From Pseudomonadota bacterium (GTDB lineage Bacteria > Pseudomonadota > Gammaproteobacteria > Steroidobacterales > Steroidobacteraceae): DNA of 64,000 nt. Positions 25,868 through 35,337 of the stretch are shown here, one piece after another. The position numbers were made by a program, and so were the translations under genes. The DNA is taken from NCBI GenBank assembly GCA_021847105.1, contig JAJZUT010000013.1:1-64000 (forward strand), written 5' to 3'. A model generated the notes under the pieces. The model saw only the letters and a list, made by a program, of their open reading frames with translations, had not been told where the DNA came from and ran no database searches. Numbering within the stretch: the stretch's first letter is position 1; the number at the start of each line of letters is the position of its first letter.

Positions 25868-27958
25868 TCAGTTCTGGGTCACTTTGCTGCCCTTGATGAC
25901 CACGTTACCGCTCGCCTTGATGGTGATGTCGCCGTCACCGGATAACGTGATGTTATTGCCCTTCAAAGTGATCGTGCCATCCTGATTCATCGTGAGGCGC
26001 GCTGAGCCGACGACGATCTCCACGGCTTCTCCGGCATTGATCGCGAGCTTCTTGCCGATCGACTGCGTGTCGTTATTGCCGATCTTGTGCGTGCGATTCT
26101 CGCCAATACTGACCTGTTCATCCTTGTCTACTTGATCGGTGCGGCCGCCATTGATCGAGATATTCTCATCCTTGCTCACCGCGAGGGTGCGGCTTCCGGA
26201 GATGTTTTTCGTGAAATCCTTGCCGATGTCGATCGATTCACTGCCTTGAACGCTGCGCGTGCGGTCCTTGGCGACCGTGATGCTCTCCTTGCCACCGACA
26301 GTCTCGCTGCGATCCTTGCCGATCGAAGTCGTCTCGTTGTTCTTGACGTTCTTGGTCCGGTCGTGGCCGACGGTGTGCTGCTCGTCGTTTTCGACTTCGA
26401 TCGCCTGGTCCTTCTCGGCATGCAGCAGCAGCAGCTCTGCGCCTTTCTTGTCCTCGAAACGCAGCTCGTTGAAATTATCTCCAGTTCCCTCCAACGCGCT
26501 ACGCGAGCGGATGCCGCTTTGGGTCTTGTTGTCCGGCAACGGGTACGGTGGCTTGTTCGTGCCGTTGTAGACACTGCCGATGATGATGGGCCGATCCGGG
26601 TCGCCCTCGAGGAACGAGACGATCACCTCCTGGCCGATCCGCGGGATATGGATGCCCCCCCAGCTCTTGCCGGCCCAGAGCTGTCCGACCCGCACGAAGC
26701 AGGAACTCTGCTCGTCGAGCTTGCCGTAGCGGTCCCAGGGAAACTGCACCTTCACCCGCCCGAACTGATCGGTGTAGATTTCCTCGTTCTTCGGCCCCAC
26801 CACCACGGCGGTCTGCGTGCCGTGGATCATCGGCTTGGGCGTGAGTCGCGCCGGCCGGTACGGCTCGCGCGCATCGAGCGCCTCGACGGCGATCGAGAAC
26901 TGCGTCTCTGAGCCGGAGCCGGCGTGATAGGCCTGCGAGCTGAGCTCGACCGAGGTCGAGGTGATGAGGTATTGGATATCGAGGCTGCTGCGCGGGTAGC
27001 CCGTCAGCTTGAATACGTGACCTGCCGCAAGCCCCGCGGCATCGCCAGCGCCGCGGGCGACCATCTGCGCGGCCTGCAGCTCCTGAACGCGCAGTTTCGC
27101 GATCCGCTCGACGCTGTCGGAGGTGACTTCCGACCCGTCCGAGCCGACCTGATCCGCAACGGCCGGGTAATCGTAGACTTCGTACGTCGATGCCTCATAT
27201 GAGCGCGAGATCGAGGCTGTGCCTGCGGGAATCGGCGACGGGCGCTCGAAATCATAGTCCCGGGCCGCGTAGCGGGCCGGCTGAAAGGATTTCTGGAACG
27301 ACCAGGTCTGCAGGTGATCGCGTTCCCGCAGCGCATCATTCGCGCTCGCCGGGTAGAACGGGACCGAATCGTAGTCCGCGACCGCCTTGCAGTTCCCGAC
27401 GTCATCGCTGAGCACCATGACGTGCTTGTTATCGGAATGCTCGAAGTAGTAGAAGATGCCTTCGTGCTCGAGCAGCCGGCTGAGGAAGTTGAAGTCGCTC
27501 TCGCGGTATTGCACGCAGTACTCGCGCTGCGGATGGCTGCCGAGGTGCAGCTCGAAATCGCTGAAGCCGGCGCTCTGGCAGACCTCCTTGAAAATCTCCG
27601 GCGCGCTCTTGTTCTGGAAGACGCGACAGTCCGCCGTGCGTGTCAGAAACCAGAACCAGGGCCGGGTGACGGCCCGGTATTGGTGCATGCGCTCGTCGTA
27701 GCCCACCTGCTGGAATTCGCTGACCAGGCCGTGGAAGTAGCGCAGGGGTTCCGGCCCCGTCGTCGCGAGCGACACGACGAGGGGTTTGCCGAGGATCTTG
27801 TCCGGATCGAGGTCTCCGCTGTCGCTGAGCAGCGAGATGTCGCACTGGAAGGGCCGGCTCAGTTGCTCCGTGCCGGTCATGCTCGCGAACACGAGCACGT
27901 TCGGCCCGAAGGGCGTCGTCACCTTCACGGACCGGTTGTCCTGGTACTTGGTGGTCAT
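25868..27958 (-). CDS. vgrG: VgrG/TssI spike protein
   Basis: VgrG is the trimeric puncturing spike of the T6SS. The 696 residues contain the gp27-like base (LSRPFQCDISLLS, YFHGLVSEFQQVG, ESDFNFLSRLLEHEGIFYYF), then the gp5 OB-fold (DQFGRVKVQFPWDR, RVGQLWAGKSWGGIHIPRIG, GDPDRPIIIGSVYNG). A beta-needle of short repeats follows, of the type VGHDRTKNVKNNETTSIGKD, with the C-terminal segment ITLKGNNITLSGDGDITIKA. There is no extra C-terminal effector domain, so cargo must be loaded via the adjacent DUF6484/DUF2169/DUF4150 proteins. Confidence 0.97.
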   Translation of the reverse strand: MTTKYQDNRSVKVTTPFGPNVLVFASMTGTEQLSRPFQCDISLLSDSGDLDPDKILGKPLVVSLATTGPEPLRYFHGLVSEFQQVGYDERMHQYRAVTRPWFWFLTRTADCRVFQNKSAPEIFKEVCQSAGFSDFELHLGSHPQREYCVQYRESDFNFLSRLLEHEGIFYYFEHSDNKHVMVLSDDVGNCKAVADYDSVPFYPASANDALRERDHLQTWSFQKSFQPARYAARDYDFERPSPIPAGTASISRSYEASTYEVYDYPAVADQVGSDGSEVTSDSVERIAKLRVQELQAAQMVARGAGDAAGLAAGHVFKLTGYPRSSLDIQYLITSTSVELSSQAYHAGSGSETQFSIAVEALDAREPYRPARLTPKPMIHGTQTAVVVGPKNEEIYTDQFGRVKVQFPWDRYGKLDEQSSCFVRVGQLWAGKSWGGIHIPRIGQEVIVSFLEGDPDRPIIIGSVYNGTNKPPYPLPDNKTQSGIRSRSALEGTGDNFNELRFEDKKGAELLLLHAEKDQAIEVENDEQHTVGHDRTKNVKNNETTSIGKDRSETVGGKESITVAKDRTRSVQGSESIDIGKDFTKNISGSRTLAVSKDENISINGGRTDQVDKDEQVSIGENRTHKIGNNDTQSIGKKLAINAGEAVEIVVGSARLTMNQDGTITLKGNNITLSGDGDITIKASGNVVIKGSKVTQN

Positions 27959-28037
27959 TGCTGTTCTCGATGCCCCCGCCGCGATCTTTCCGGACAGACC
28001 GCCCCATCGGCCGCGCCGCGAACGGCATACCCGCCGC

Positions 28038-28316
28038 TCACTCGATCGTCTGCAGGCGCAGGCAACCTTCGTCGTTCTTCGAGTAGAAGTATAGACCGTC
28101 TGTATCGAGCCCCTCGTCGATGATCACCGGGATGGCCTGCTCGAACTTCTGGCGGGCGATGGCGGTGGCCCCTACTTCATTGATTCCATGAGATTTTACG
28201 TAATCGGTCCAGCGGTTGCCGTCCGCCTTGTCGATCCGTTTGCCCGCGTCGGTCGCTCGGCGCATGAGCCCGATGAACTGGTAATAGTCGAACTCGACTA
28301 CCTTCGCGCGCGCCAT
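28038..28316 (-). CDS. Small protein of unknown function between fic-like gene and vgrG
   Basis: This 92-residue protein (MARAKVVEFDYYQFIGLMRR...) is not a family I recognise. It is mixed alpha/beta with no signal peptide or membrane helix. Near its C-terminus it reads YFYSKNDEGCLRL, where S-K-N-D-E-G fits the S/T-x-x-x-E-G/N inhibitory motif of Fic regulators. In this protein that stretch looks beta rather than helical, so the match may be chance. It lies 79 bases upstream of vgrG and on the same strand as the Fic gene. It may be a vgrG accessory or a Fic immunity protein. Confidence 0.65.
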   Translation of the reverse strand: MARAKVVEFDYYQFIGLMRRATDAGKRIDKADGNRWTDYVKSHGINEVGATAIARQKFEQAIPVIIDEGLDTDGLYFYSKNDEGCLRLQTIE

Positions 28317-28748
28317 CGATGCTCCAGACGAGGCTGAGAAATTACGCTACAAATAGCAGGAAAAGACATGAGTTTTCAAGGACTACCGCAGCTTAGTGCG
28401 AGGTTCCCCTCGTTTCCGCGGCGCCGTGCGGCTCAGATCGCCTCCCGTCCGCGCTCAAGAATGCCGTGCACACGGGTAAAGCCCCTCAGAGGATCCGGTC
28501 TCGGAGAGACTGCCGTGCCGCGGCGAGCGGTTCCCGGCCGCGACCGACCGATCCTCCTCGACCCACGCAGCGCCCCCTGCCCGTTCCGTCGCACGCATGC
28601 AGGTTGCAGCCCCCAGCTTGGCTCTGCCCGGCATGCGCCGCAGATCGTCGCACCTGCCGAAGGACCGTCACCGCTGAGCGGCCTGCTGCGGATGCCAGGG
28701 CGAGGTCCCAGTCATCTTCGGCGGCACCCCGGTTCCGTACGGTCCGGA
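28317..28748. other. 432-base stretch without a convincing gene
   Basis: Reading frames exist on both strands, but they are Arg/Pro/Ser-rich with no conserved pattern and no good ribosome-binding site. I see no clear terminator or repeats. It may hold a promoter for the vgrG group (an AT-richer patch lies near 28330-28375) or a decayed gene. Confidence 0.5.
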
Positions 28749-29609
28749 TCAAGCAACGCTGTCCAGACCATGAATCAGCTTCTCGGTCGAGGGCTTGAGC
28801 GCCTTAAAAGACACACCTCCGGTCAGCATTGCCGCGGCGTACGCGCCGCGACCGACTCGACCATTACCGTCGGTGAATCCGTGTGAGCGAACCACCGCGC
28901 CGAACAGGTAGCAGGCCAGATCAAACCAGCGCCGATCGGCGTGTGGCGGAAGGTCGATGCCCTGCGCCAGCCTAAAGGACGTCTCCAGCAGAAAGCCCGC
29001 TCCGCCGGTGGTTGGATACGGTGCCTCCTTTGCCGGCCCACGCGTTGGGCGCAGCCCCGCCTGATTGACCAATTGGGTGTGCAGATAGCGCAGGGTGTCC
29101 TCGGCGCGGATATCCATCGAGCTCGAGGCCTTCTGCAGCGCAGCTCGGACCTTCGCGCGATTGACCGGAGCGCTCGAATCATCCGCCGACTTCACCAGGC
29201 TGTTGGACGATGAGATGATCCACGCGGTGGCCTTGTCCAGGTCCGAATCGGTCGCCCTGGCACCGTAGTCGGTGTCTGCGAGAGTCTGGGTGGCGTAGCT
29301 GTTGTGAAACGACCCCATCCTGGCCTGCTGCTGCAGTTTGCCCAGATAATAATGCCCCTGCAGCACGCAATTGATCTCATGTTGGAATAGGTCCGCCAAC
29401 GCATCCCAGAAGCCCTTCTTGTTATCGGCCTGGTACATCGCCTTGCCGCCCGAGGAGAACTTGTTCCAGAAAGCGAGGATGCTGGCATCGGCATGTGCGG
29501 CACCGATCAATCGCGTCAGTTGCTTGACTTGGGAAAGCGATTTCACCTGCTTGGTGAAGTCTTTCTGCCCGAGTTCAACCCAATTCGATTTTTTGTCGAA
29601 AAGACCCAT
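28749..29609 (-). CDS. Fic-domain protein, candidate T6SS effector (AMPylator-like)
   Basis: This 286-residue protein carries an exact Fic catalytic signature at residues ~243-254: HGFTDGNGRVGR (consensus H-x-F-x-D/E-G-N-G-R-x-x-R), followed by GAYAAAML. Fic enzymes transfer AMP or related groups from nucleotides to target proteins; the catalytic His and phosphate-binding GNGR are all present. I found no S/T-x-x-x-E-G/N auto-inhibitory motif inside the protein. The N-terminal ~100 residues (MGLFDKKSNWVELGQ, then FHNSYATQTL) are unlike a signal peptide. ATG 29609 has an AGAGGG ribosome-binding site; a TTG 6 bases upstream is the alternative. It sits between clpV and vgrG, which suggests a T6SS-delivered toxin. 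That is inference from position. Confidence 0.85.
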   Translation of the reverse strand: MGLFDKKSNWVELGQKDFTKQVKSLSQVKQLTRLIGAAHADASILAFWNKFSSGGKAMYQADNKKGFWDALADLFQHEINCVLQGHYYLGKLQQQARMGSFHNSYATQTLADTDYGARATDSDLDKATAWIISSSNSLVKSADDSSAPVNRAKVRAALQKASSSMDIRAEDTLRYLHTQLVNQAGLRPTRGPAKEAPYPTTGGAGFLLETSFRLAQGIDLPPHADRRWFDLACYLFGAVVRSHGFTDGNGRVGRGAYAAAMLTGGVSFKALKPSTEKLIHGLDSVA

Positions 29610-29658
29610 GATCAAACCCTCTGCGTAGATTCGTGTTGTTTGTTCGGCATTCCCGGTC

Positions 29659-32412
29659 CTATGCGAAGGAGTATCCGAACTCGCCGTCCTTGACCGAAAT
29701 CCCGATCTGGTGCGTAGCCTCGCCCTGCGAGATCCGCTCGAGGAATGCGCGGCTCACCTGGGGCAGCAGTGTATTGGTCAGGATCGCATCGATCATGCGC
29801 CCGCCGCTCTCGGGCTCGGTGCAGCGCGAGGCGATGAGGCGCACGACCTCCTCGTCATAGCGCAGCTCGGCCTCGTGGTTGTGGCGGATCCGCTGTACGA
29901 CTCGCTCGAGCTGCAGGCGGATGATGTTCTGCAGCACCGCATCGGCGAGCGGGTAGTAGGGGATCACCACGATCCTGCCGAGCAGCGCCGCCGGAAAGGT
30001 CTTCAGCATCGGCGGGCGCAATGCCTTCGCGATGCCCTCCGGATCGGGCAGGAGCTCCGGGTCCTTGCACATTCCCATGATGAGGTCCGTGCCGACGTTG
30101 GTCGTGAGGATGATGAGGGTGTTCTTGAAGTCGATGAGCCGCCCCTCCCCGTCCTCCATCACGCCCTTGTCGAAGACCTGAAAGAAGATCTCGTGCACGT
30201 CAGGGTGGGCCTTCTCCACCTCATCGAGCAGTACGACGCTGTAGGGCCGGCGGCGCACGGCCTCGGTGAGCACTCCGCCCTCCCCGTAGCCGACATAGCC
30301 CGGCGGCGCGCCCTTCAGCGTGGAGACGGTGTGCGCCTCCTGAAACTCGCTCATGTTGATGGTGATGAGGTTCTGCTCACCCCCGTAGAGCGCCTCGGCC
30401 AGCGCGAGCGCCGTTTCGGTCTTGCCGACACCCGAGGGTCCGGCCAGCATGAACACCCCGATCGGCTTGTTGGGATTCTCGAGGCCGGCACGCGAGGTCT
30501 GGATGCGCTTGGCGATCATCTCCAGGGCGTGCTCCTGGCCGACGACCCGCTGGCCGAGTGTCCTGGCGAGGGCAAGCACCGTCGCCACCTCGTCCTTCAC
30601 CATCCGGCCGACCGGGATGCCGGTCCAGTCGGCGATCACCGAGGCGACCGCCTGTTCGTCGACGCTCGGCAGCACCAGCGGCCGCTCGCCCTGCGCCTCG
30701 GCAAGCATTCCCTGCAGCTCCTGCAGGCGCGCGCGCGCGGCGGTCCGCTCGCTCTCACTCAACGGCGCCTCGGCGCGGGCAGCGCCCGCCACGCCCGCGG
30801 TGGTTTCGGCCGCGGCCGCGCTCCCCGAACCGGCTCCCGCCGAGGCGTCCGCAGGTGCGCCCGCTGCCCTAAGCTTCGCGCGTAGCGCCAGGATCTCATC
30901 GACCATCGACTTCTCGTGCGCCCAGGCGGCCTGCAGCGTCTTCAGGCGCTCGCGCTCCTCGCGCAATGCGGACTGCGCACGCTCGGAGCGCTCGGCGACC
31001 TCGACGCCGATGGCCGCCTCTCGACCGATGATCTCGAGTTCCGTCTCGAGCGCCTCGATGCGGCGCTGGCTGTCCTCGACTTCTGCAGGCGTCGCGTGGT
31101 GACTCACTGCGACGCGGGCGCAGGCCGTATCGAGGAGGCTCACGGACTTATCCGGCAGCTGGCGGTCAGGCACGTAGCGATGGGCGAGCTTCACCGCCGC
31201 CTCGAGCGCCTCATCGAGCACCTGTACGCGGTGGTGCTTTTCCATCACCGAGACGACTCCGCGCATCATCTGCACGGCCTTCGCCTCGCTCGGCTCCTCG
31301 ATCTTGACGGTCTGGAACCGCCGCGTCAGCGCCGGGTCCTTCTCGATGTATTTCTTGTACTCCGCCCAGGTCGTCGCGCCGATCGTACGCAGCGTGCCGC
31401 GCGCCAACGCCGGCTTCAACAAATTGGCCGCATCGCCGGTTCCCGCCGCGCCGCCAGCCCCGACCAGCGTGTGCACCTCGTCGATGAACAGCACGATCGG
31501 CTTCGGCGATGCTTGCACCTCGTCGATGACCTGACGCAAACGCTGCTCGAACTCGCCTTTCATGCTCGCCCCGGCCTGCAGCAGTCCGACATCGAGCGCC
31601 CGCAGAGTCACCTCCTGCAGCGACGGCGGGACGTCCCCGGCCGCGATGCGGCGCGCGAAGCCCTCGACGACCGCCGTTTTGCCGACGCCGGCCTCGCCAG
31701 TCAGGATCGGATTGTTCTGGCGCCGCCGCATCAGGATGTCGACGATCTGGCGGATCTCCTCGTCGCGCCCGACCACCGGATCGATCTTGCCGACTCGCGC
31801 CTGCTCCGTCAGGTCCACCGTGAAGCGCTTGAGCGCCTCCTGCTTGCCGAGCTGCGCCGGAGGCAGCGCGCCGCTCGCCTCGCCGGGGGCCGCCGCCTCG
31901 GTGAGCTGGCTGCCGTCGCTCGCCCCGAGGGCTTCCTCCGGGGAGCTGGCGACGATTTTCGCGAAATCGTCCGCGAGCTTGTCCGGATTCACTTTCTCGA
32001 ACTCGCGCGACATCGCGAGCAGTGCGTTGCGCAAGCCCGGGGTCTTCGTGAGGGCCACGAGCACGTGGCCCGTGCGGATGCGCGACTCACCGTATTTGAG
32101 GGTCGCCCAGACCCACGCGCGCTCGGTCGCATCCTCGATGTGCGAGGACAGATCGGAGATCGAGCTCGAACCGCGGGGCAGCCGGTCGAGCGCATCGGTC
32201 ATATCGCGCGCCAGCCGGCCCGGATCGACTCCGAAGGCGCGCACGATCAGATGGACATCGGAGCTCTGCAGCTGCAGGATCTGGTGCAGCCAGTGCACGA
32301 GCTCCACGTACGGATTGCCCCGGAGCTTGCAAAAGACCGTGGCGCTCTCGATCGCCTTGTAGGCGAGGCTGTTGAGCTTGCCGAAAAGCGCTACACGACT
32401 GATGTCACTCAT
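29659..32412 (-). CDS. clpV: ClpV/TssH AAA+ ATPase
   Basis: ClpV disassembles the contracted TssBC sheath so its subunits can be reused. The 917 residues have an N-terminal Clp-N domain, Walker A1 GEAGVGKTAVVEG at ~240, an M-domain coiled coil at ~415-545, and Walker A2 GPSGVGKTETALALAEALYG at ~640. A D2-small domain ends the protein. Its ATG overlaps the tssG stop as ATGA, so the two are coupled. TagJ, its known adaptor in some systems, is encoded upstream. Confidence 0.97.
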   Translation of the reverse strand: MSDISRVALFGKLNSLAYKAIESATVFCKLRGNPYVELVHWLHQILQLQSSDVHLIVRAFGVDPGRLARDMTDALDRLPRGSSSISDLSSHIEDATERAWVWATLKYGESRIRTGHVLVALTKTPGLRNALLAMSREFEKVNPDKLADDFAKIVASSPEEALGASDGSQLTEAAAPGEASGALPPAQLGKQEALKRFTVDLTEQARVGKIDPVVGRDEEIRQIVDILMRRRQNNPILTGEAGVGKTAVVEGFARRIAAGDVPPSLQEVTLRALDVGLLQAGASMKGEFEQRLRQVIDEVQASPKPIVLFIDEVHTLVGAGGAAGTGDAANLLKPALARGTLRTIGATTWAEYKKYIEKDPALTRRFQTVKIEEPSEAKAVQMMRGVVSVMEKHHRVQVLDEALEAAVKLAHRYVPDRQLPDKSVSLLDTACARVAVSHHATPAEVEDSQRRIEALETELEIIGREAAIGVEVAERSERAQSALREERERLKTLQAAWAHEKSMVDEILALRAKLRAAGAPADASAGAGSGSAAAAETTAGVAGAARAEAPLSESERTAARARLQELQGMLAEAQGERPLVLPSVDEQAVASVIADWTGIPVGRMVKDEVATVLALARTLGQRVVGQEHALEMIAKRIQTSRAGLENPNKPIGVFMLAGPSGVGKTETALALAEALYGGEQNLITINMSEFQEAHTVSTLKGAPPGYVGYGEGGVLTEAVRRRPYSVVLLDEVEKAHPDVHEIFFQVFDKGVMEDGEGRLIDFKNTLIILTTNVGTDLIMGMCKDPELLPDPEGIAKALRPPMLKTFPAALLGRIVVIPYYPLADAVLQNIIRLQLERVVQRIRHNHEAELRYDEEVVRLIASRCTEPESGGRMIDAILTNTLLPQVSRAFLERISQGEATHQIGISVKDGEFGYSFA

Positions 32413-33497
32413 GTTCTTTCTTCCCGCTCAGTGCACTCTGAAGTCGGCTCCTGGATCACCACATCGTCCGCCATCTGTCCCCGCCCGCCGAGCCAAGTGG
32501 TCCAGCCGAGCTGCCCGGCGCTGCCCAGGCGCACCCCGGGTACCTCGACATCCCGTAGCAGCAGCCGCAGCTGCCAGCTCCACTCCTCGTTGGTATACAG
32601 GCGCACGAGAGCGGCGAGCTCGGCGAGCCCGCGCGAGCCGGGCAGCAGGTCCCGGAAGCTCGGCAGATCGAGCGGCCCCATGACGATCTCGAATTTGTGC
32701 TGGCACTGCCAGCTCATGGCCCCGAGCGATGTGGTGCGCCCCAGTGAGACCGCGCTCGGATCGTGCCCGAGGCGACTGAACAGCTCGGCGGGCACTTCCA
32801 TCCACTCGCCGACGAACTGGCGCACCACCACCGGCAGCCGGAAATGCTCGGCCAGCACGCTCTCGAGCCCCTCGGCCGAACGGGTCTGCGGTGCGAAATG
32901 GGCCACCCGGCTGAGCTTGGCGCGATCGGACACCGCATCCCGGTTGAGGGACGACGGTGCGCCGAGGCCGAGCAGCGCCCCGAGATACATGACGAAGCGG
33001 TCGCTGGCGGGTCGATCGAAGCTCGTCGCCGGATCGGACTCGGCCCAGGCGCGGTAAAAGAGTGAGATGAGCCGGTGTTGGAAGAGATTGACGAAATCGG
33101 TGAGCGTCGGGTCTTCGCGTTGCCGGTCGCGCTCGTAGGCGTGCTCGGTGAGATGCAGCGGCAGCGCCCCGTTGGGACCGAAAATGCCGAACGAAAACTG
33201 CTCGAGTCGGCCCGGCGTTTCTTCCGAGACATCCTCATAGCCGGCGACATCCGAGGGCGCGAACGACAAGCTGGGCTTCTGCCCGAGACGAATGGCATCG
33301 TCCGCGGTCCGGCGCGACTCCCCGAGACGCGGACGCTCGGGGAAGCTCTGTTCGAGCAGCCGCAAGGCGGCAAACAGCTTAAACCGATGCGGCTCGGCGC
33401 GCAGCCGTGCGAGCGCGGCGGACCGCTCGGGCGCGAGCGGTTGCGCAGGCGTCTCTGCGCTCACACGATCTGACGTCTGCCCGCTCGTACCGGCCAT
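32409..33497 (-). CDS. tssG: TssG baseplate protein
   Basis: TssG is a baseplate wedge subunit that pairs with TssF. The 362 residues show the family features: PHRFKLFAALRLLEQSFPERPRLG, then FGIFGPNGALPLHLTEHAYER, then FVNLFQHRLISLFYRAWA. The start ATG 33497 lies inside the 3' end of tssF (37-base overlap), and no later Met fits the conserved N-terminal region. Confidence 0.95.
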   Translation of the reverse strand: MAGTSGQTSDRVSAETPAQPLAPERSAALARLRAEPHRFKLFAALRLLEQSFPERPRLGESRRTADDAIRLGQKPSLSFAPSDVAGYEDVSEETPGRLEQFSFGIFGPNGALPLHLTEHAYERDRQREDPTLTDFVNLFQHRLISLFYRAWAESDPATSFDRPASDRFVMYLGALLGLGAPSSLNRDAVSDRAKLSRVAHFAPQTRSAEGLESVLAEHFRLPVVVRQFVGEWMEVPAELFSRLGHDPSAVSLGRTTSLGAMSWQCQHKFEIVMGPLDLPSFRDLLPGSRGLAELAALVRLYTNEEWSWQLRLLLRDVEVPGVRLGSAGQLGWTTWLGGRGQMADDVVIQEPTSECTEREERT

Positions 33498-35335
33498 GTC
33501 TTGATCGTCCCACGCGCCGCGGAATCAAGGCGCATCTGGGTGAAGGAGTTGATGGAAACGTAGCGCGCGAAGAACCGCTCCAGAACGCTCGCCAGCACCA
33601 CGATGCCGGCACCCTCGAACGGCGCATCATCCAGCGTGAGTGTGATCTCAAGGCCGCGACCATAGCTGATCGGACCGGGAATCGGCATGCGCCGCACCAG
33701 CGGCCGATAGCCGATGCCCACCACGCCCTCGATCTGGCGCGCCGCCGCCGAGTCATTCGGATCCCGGTACAGCGCGAGCATATCGCGCAGCATCTGTGCC
33801 CCGGCTGTTCCGCCCTGCTCGATGAGCGAGAGATAGTTGAGGGAGAGCTGTCCGATCAGCCGCCAGGCCGTGTCGCCGAAGGCCGGCGAGGGGCGAGGCG
33901 CGCTCGGGCCGGCAATGCAGCGGACGGACTCGACCGGGACGCCGCCCTCGATGAGGAAGCTCGTGCGTCCCTGGCCGACGGCGAGCTGCACGGGCAGATC
34001 CCGGTTGGTGCACAGCACCTGTGCGTCGAGCTGGCGGATCCGGCCCTCGAGTTGGCGCTGGGCGCTGTCCACGACCGAGACGAAGCACTCGCTGCCGACG
34101 TAAGCGGCCCGTGTCCCGAATTGCTGCTGGCGCGCCGAGGGCAGTCGCGCTCGCCGCTGCAGCGTGTAATAGAGCGCGGGCGAGCCCGGGTCGGTCTGGT
34201 GATCGGTCGCGTAGAAGGGACGGATTTCGCCAATCGGCTGCCCGGCCGTGTCGACGGCGCTCAGCCGCTCGATGGCGAAGATTTCGAAATCCATCGGCCG
34301 GTTGCGGTCGACAACCAGATGCTGTTCGGTGTCGAACGGCTCGAGGTGAATGCGATCGGCGGTGCGCTGGAAGAGATTGATCGCGGGGGCGCAGAACAGA
34401 CGGAAGTGGCTCGCATCGAGCGCATTCTCGAGCGCCGCATTCGCCCGGCCGAGCGTCAGATGAATCTCGAGCTCCTCGCCCGCGCACTGCGCGATGCCCT
34501 CACGCAGATGGTCGAGTGCGAAGAAGTGGAAGCGCTCGGGAAAGGCAAAGTATTCCTGCAGCAGCCGGTAGCCCTGGAAGCCGCGCCGGCTGACCGGCAG
34601 CAGTGCCTCCTCGTCCTCGAATCCGACCTGACGCACGCTCGCCGCCGAGCGGGCGACCGCCGTGGCGCCCTGGCGCGTCGAGCGCAGGCAAAAGCCGATG
34701 CAGTCGGCGGTGATCTGCTCGTACAGTGCCTGCGTGAGGCCAGGGGTCGCCTTGAGGAAAAACGTGAGGCTATCCAGATCCAGCGTGTCGATGCTCACCC
34801 CGGGGGCCGCCTTCAGCCGCAGGCGAATCCCCGCGCGCGCGCGCGCATCGAGCGGGATGCCCTGCACGGCGAGTGCGCCGGTGCCGGAAAGATACTTCGC
34901 CTCGACCACCGTCAGCGGCCAGAGGCTCACCGCGTGAGCGGTGCGGAACTCGCACGCGGTCCGATCCCCCTTGCCGAGCGGCGTCCTCAGAATGGCGCCA
35001 CGGGGAATGGTGACCCCGGCGAGCTGCGGGCCTTCCTTCGGATCGGGCGCGAATTCCACCACCGTGCAGGACGGCACGGGTGCGAGGAAATGCGGATAGA
35101 TCATCTCCAGCAGATGCTGCGTGAAATCCGGGTGGCGCGCATCGAGCTTCAGCTGAATGCGTGCAGCCAGGAATGCGAAGCCCTCGAGAAGCCGCTCGAC
35201 GTAGGGGTCTGCGCACTCGAGTCCCTCGAGACCGAGGCGCGCAGCGATCCGCGGATAGGATTCGGCGAACTCTGCGCCCATCTCCTGGATGAACTGCAGC
35301 TCCCGGTTGTAGTACTCGAGGATGCGCGGGTCCAT
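33461..35335 (-). CDS. tssF: TssF baseplate protein
   Basis: TssF is the large baseplate wedge subunit. ATG 35335 gives 624 residues, the normal size, and matches the conserved start MDPRILEYYNRELQFIQEMG. Further signatures include FAESYPRIAARLGLEG, DPYVERLLEGFAFLAARIQ, QHLLEMIYPHFLAPVPSC and RFHFFALDHLREGI. The frame remains open upstream into tssE, but that reading is spurious. It follows tssE by 2 bases and overlaps tssG by 37. Confidence 0.96.
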   Translation of the reverse strand: MDPRILEYYNRELQFIQEMGAEFAESYPRIAARLGLEGLECADPYVERLLEGFAFLAARIQLKLDARHPDFTQHLLEMIYPHFLAPVPSCTVVEFAPDPKEGPQLAGVTIPRGAILRTPLGKGDRTACEFRTAHAVSLWPLTVVEAKYLSGTGALAVQGIPLDARARAGIRLRLKAAPGVSIDTLDLDSLTFFLKATPGLTQALYEQITADCIGFCLRSTRQGATAVARSAASVRQVGFEDEEALLPVSRRGFQGYRLLQEYFAFPERFHFFALDHLREGIAQCAGEELEIHLTLGRANAALENALDASHFRLFCAPAINLFQRTADRIHLEPFDTEQHLVVDRNRPMDFEIFAIERLSAVDTAGQPIGEIRPFYATDHQTDPGSPALYYTLQRRARLPSARQQQFGTRAAYVGSECFVSVVDSAQRQLEGRIRQLDAQVLCTNRDLPVQLAVGQGRTSFLIEGGVPVESVRCIAGPSAPRPSPAFGDTAWRLIGQLSLNYLSLIEQGGTAGAQMLRDMLALYRDPNDSAAARQIEGVVGIGYRPLVRRMPIPGPISYGRGLEITLTLDDAPFEGAGIVVLASVLERFFARYVSINSFTQMRLDSAARGTIKTWPVRAGRRQIV

Positions 35336-35337
35336 GC

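Noticed and set aside
28368..28886. Plus-strand 172-residue frame and an 88-residue minus-strand frame between fic and the small ORF
   Set aside because: No conserved pattern, low-complexity composition, and the plus-strand one overlaps the fic 3' end. The minus one has only a TTG start overlapping the fic stop.
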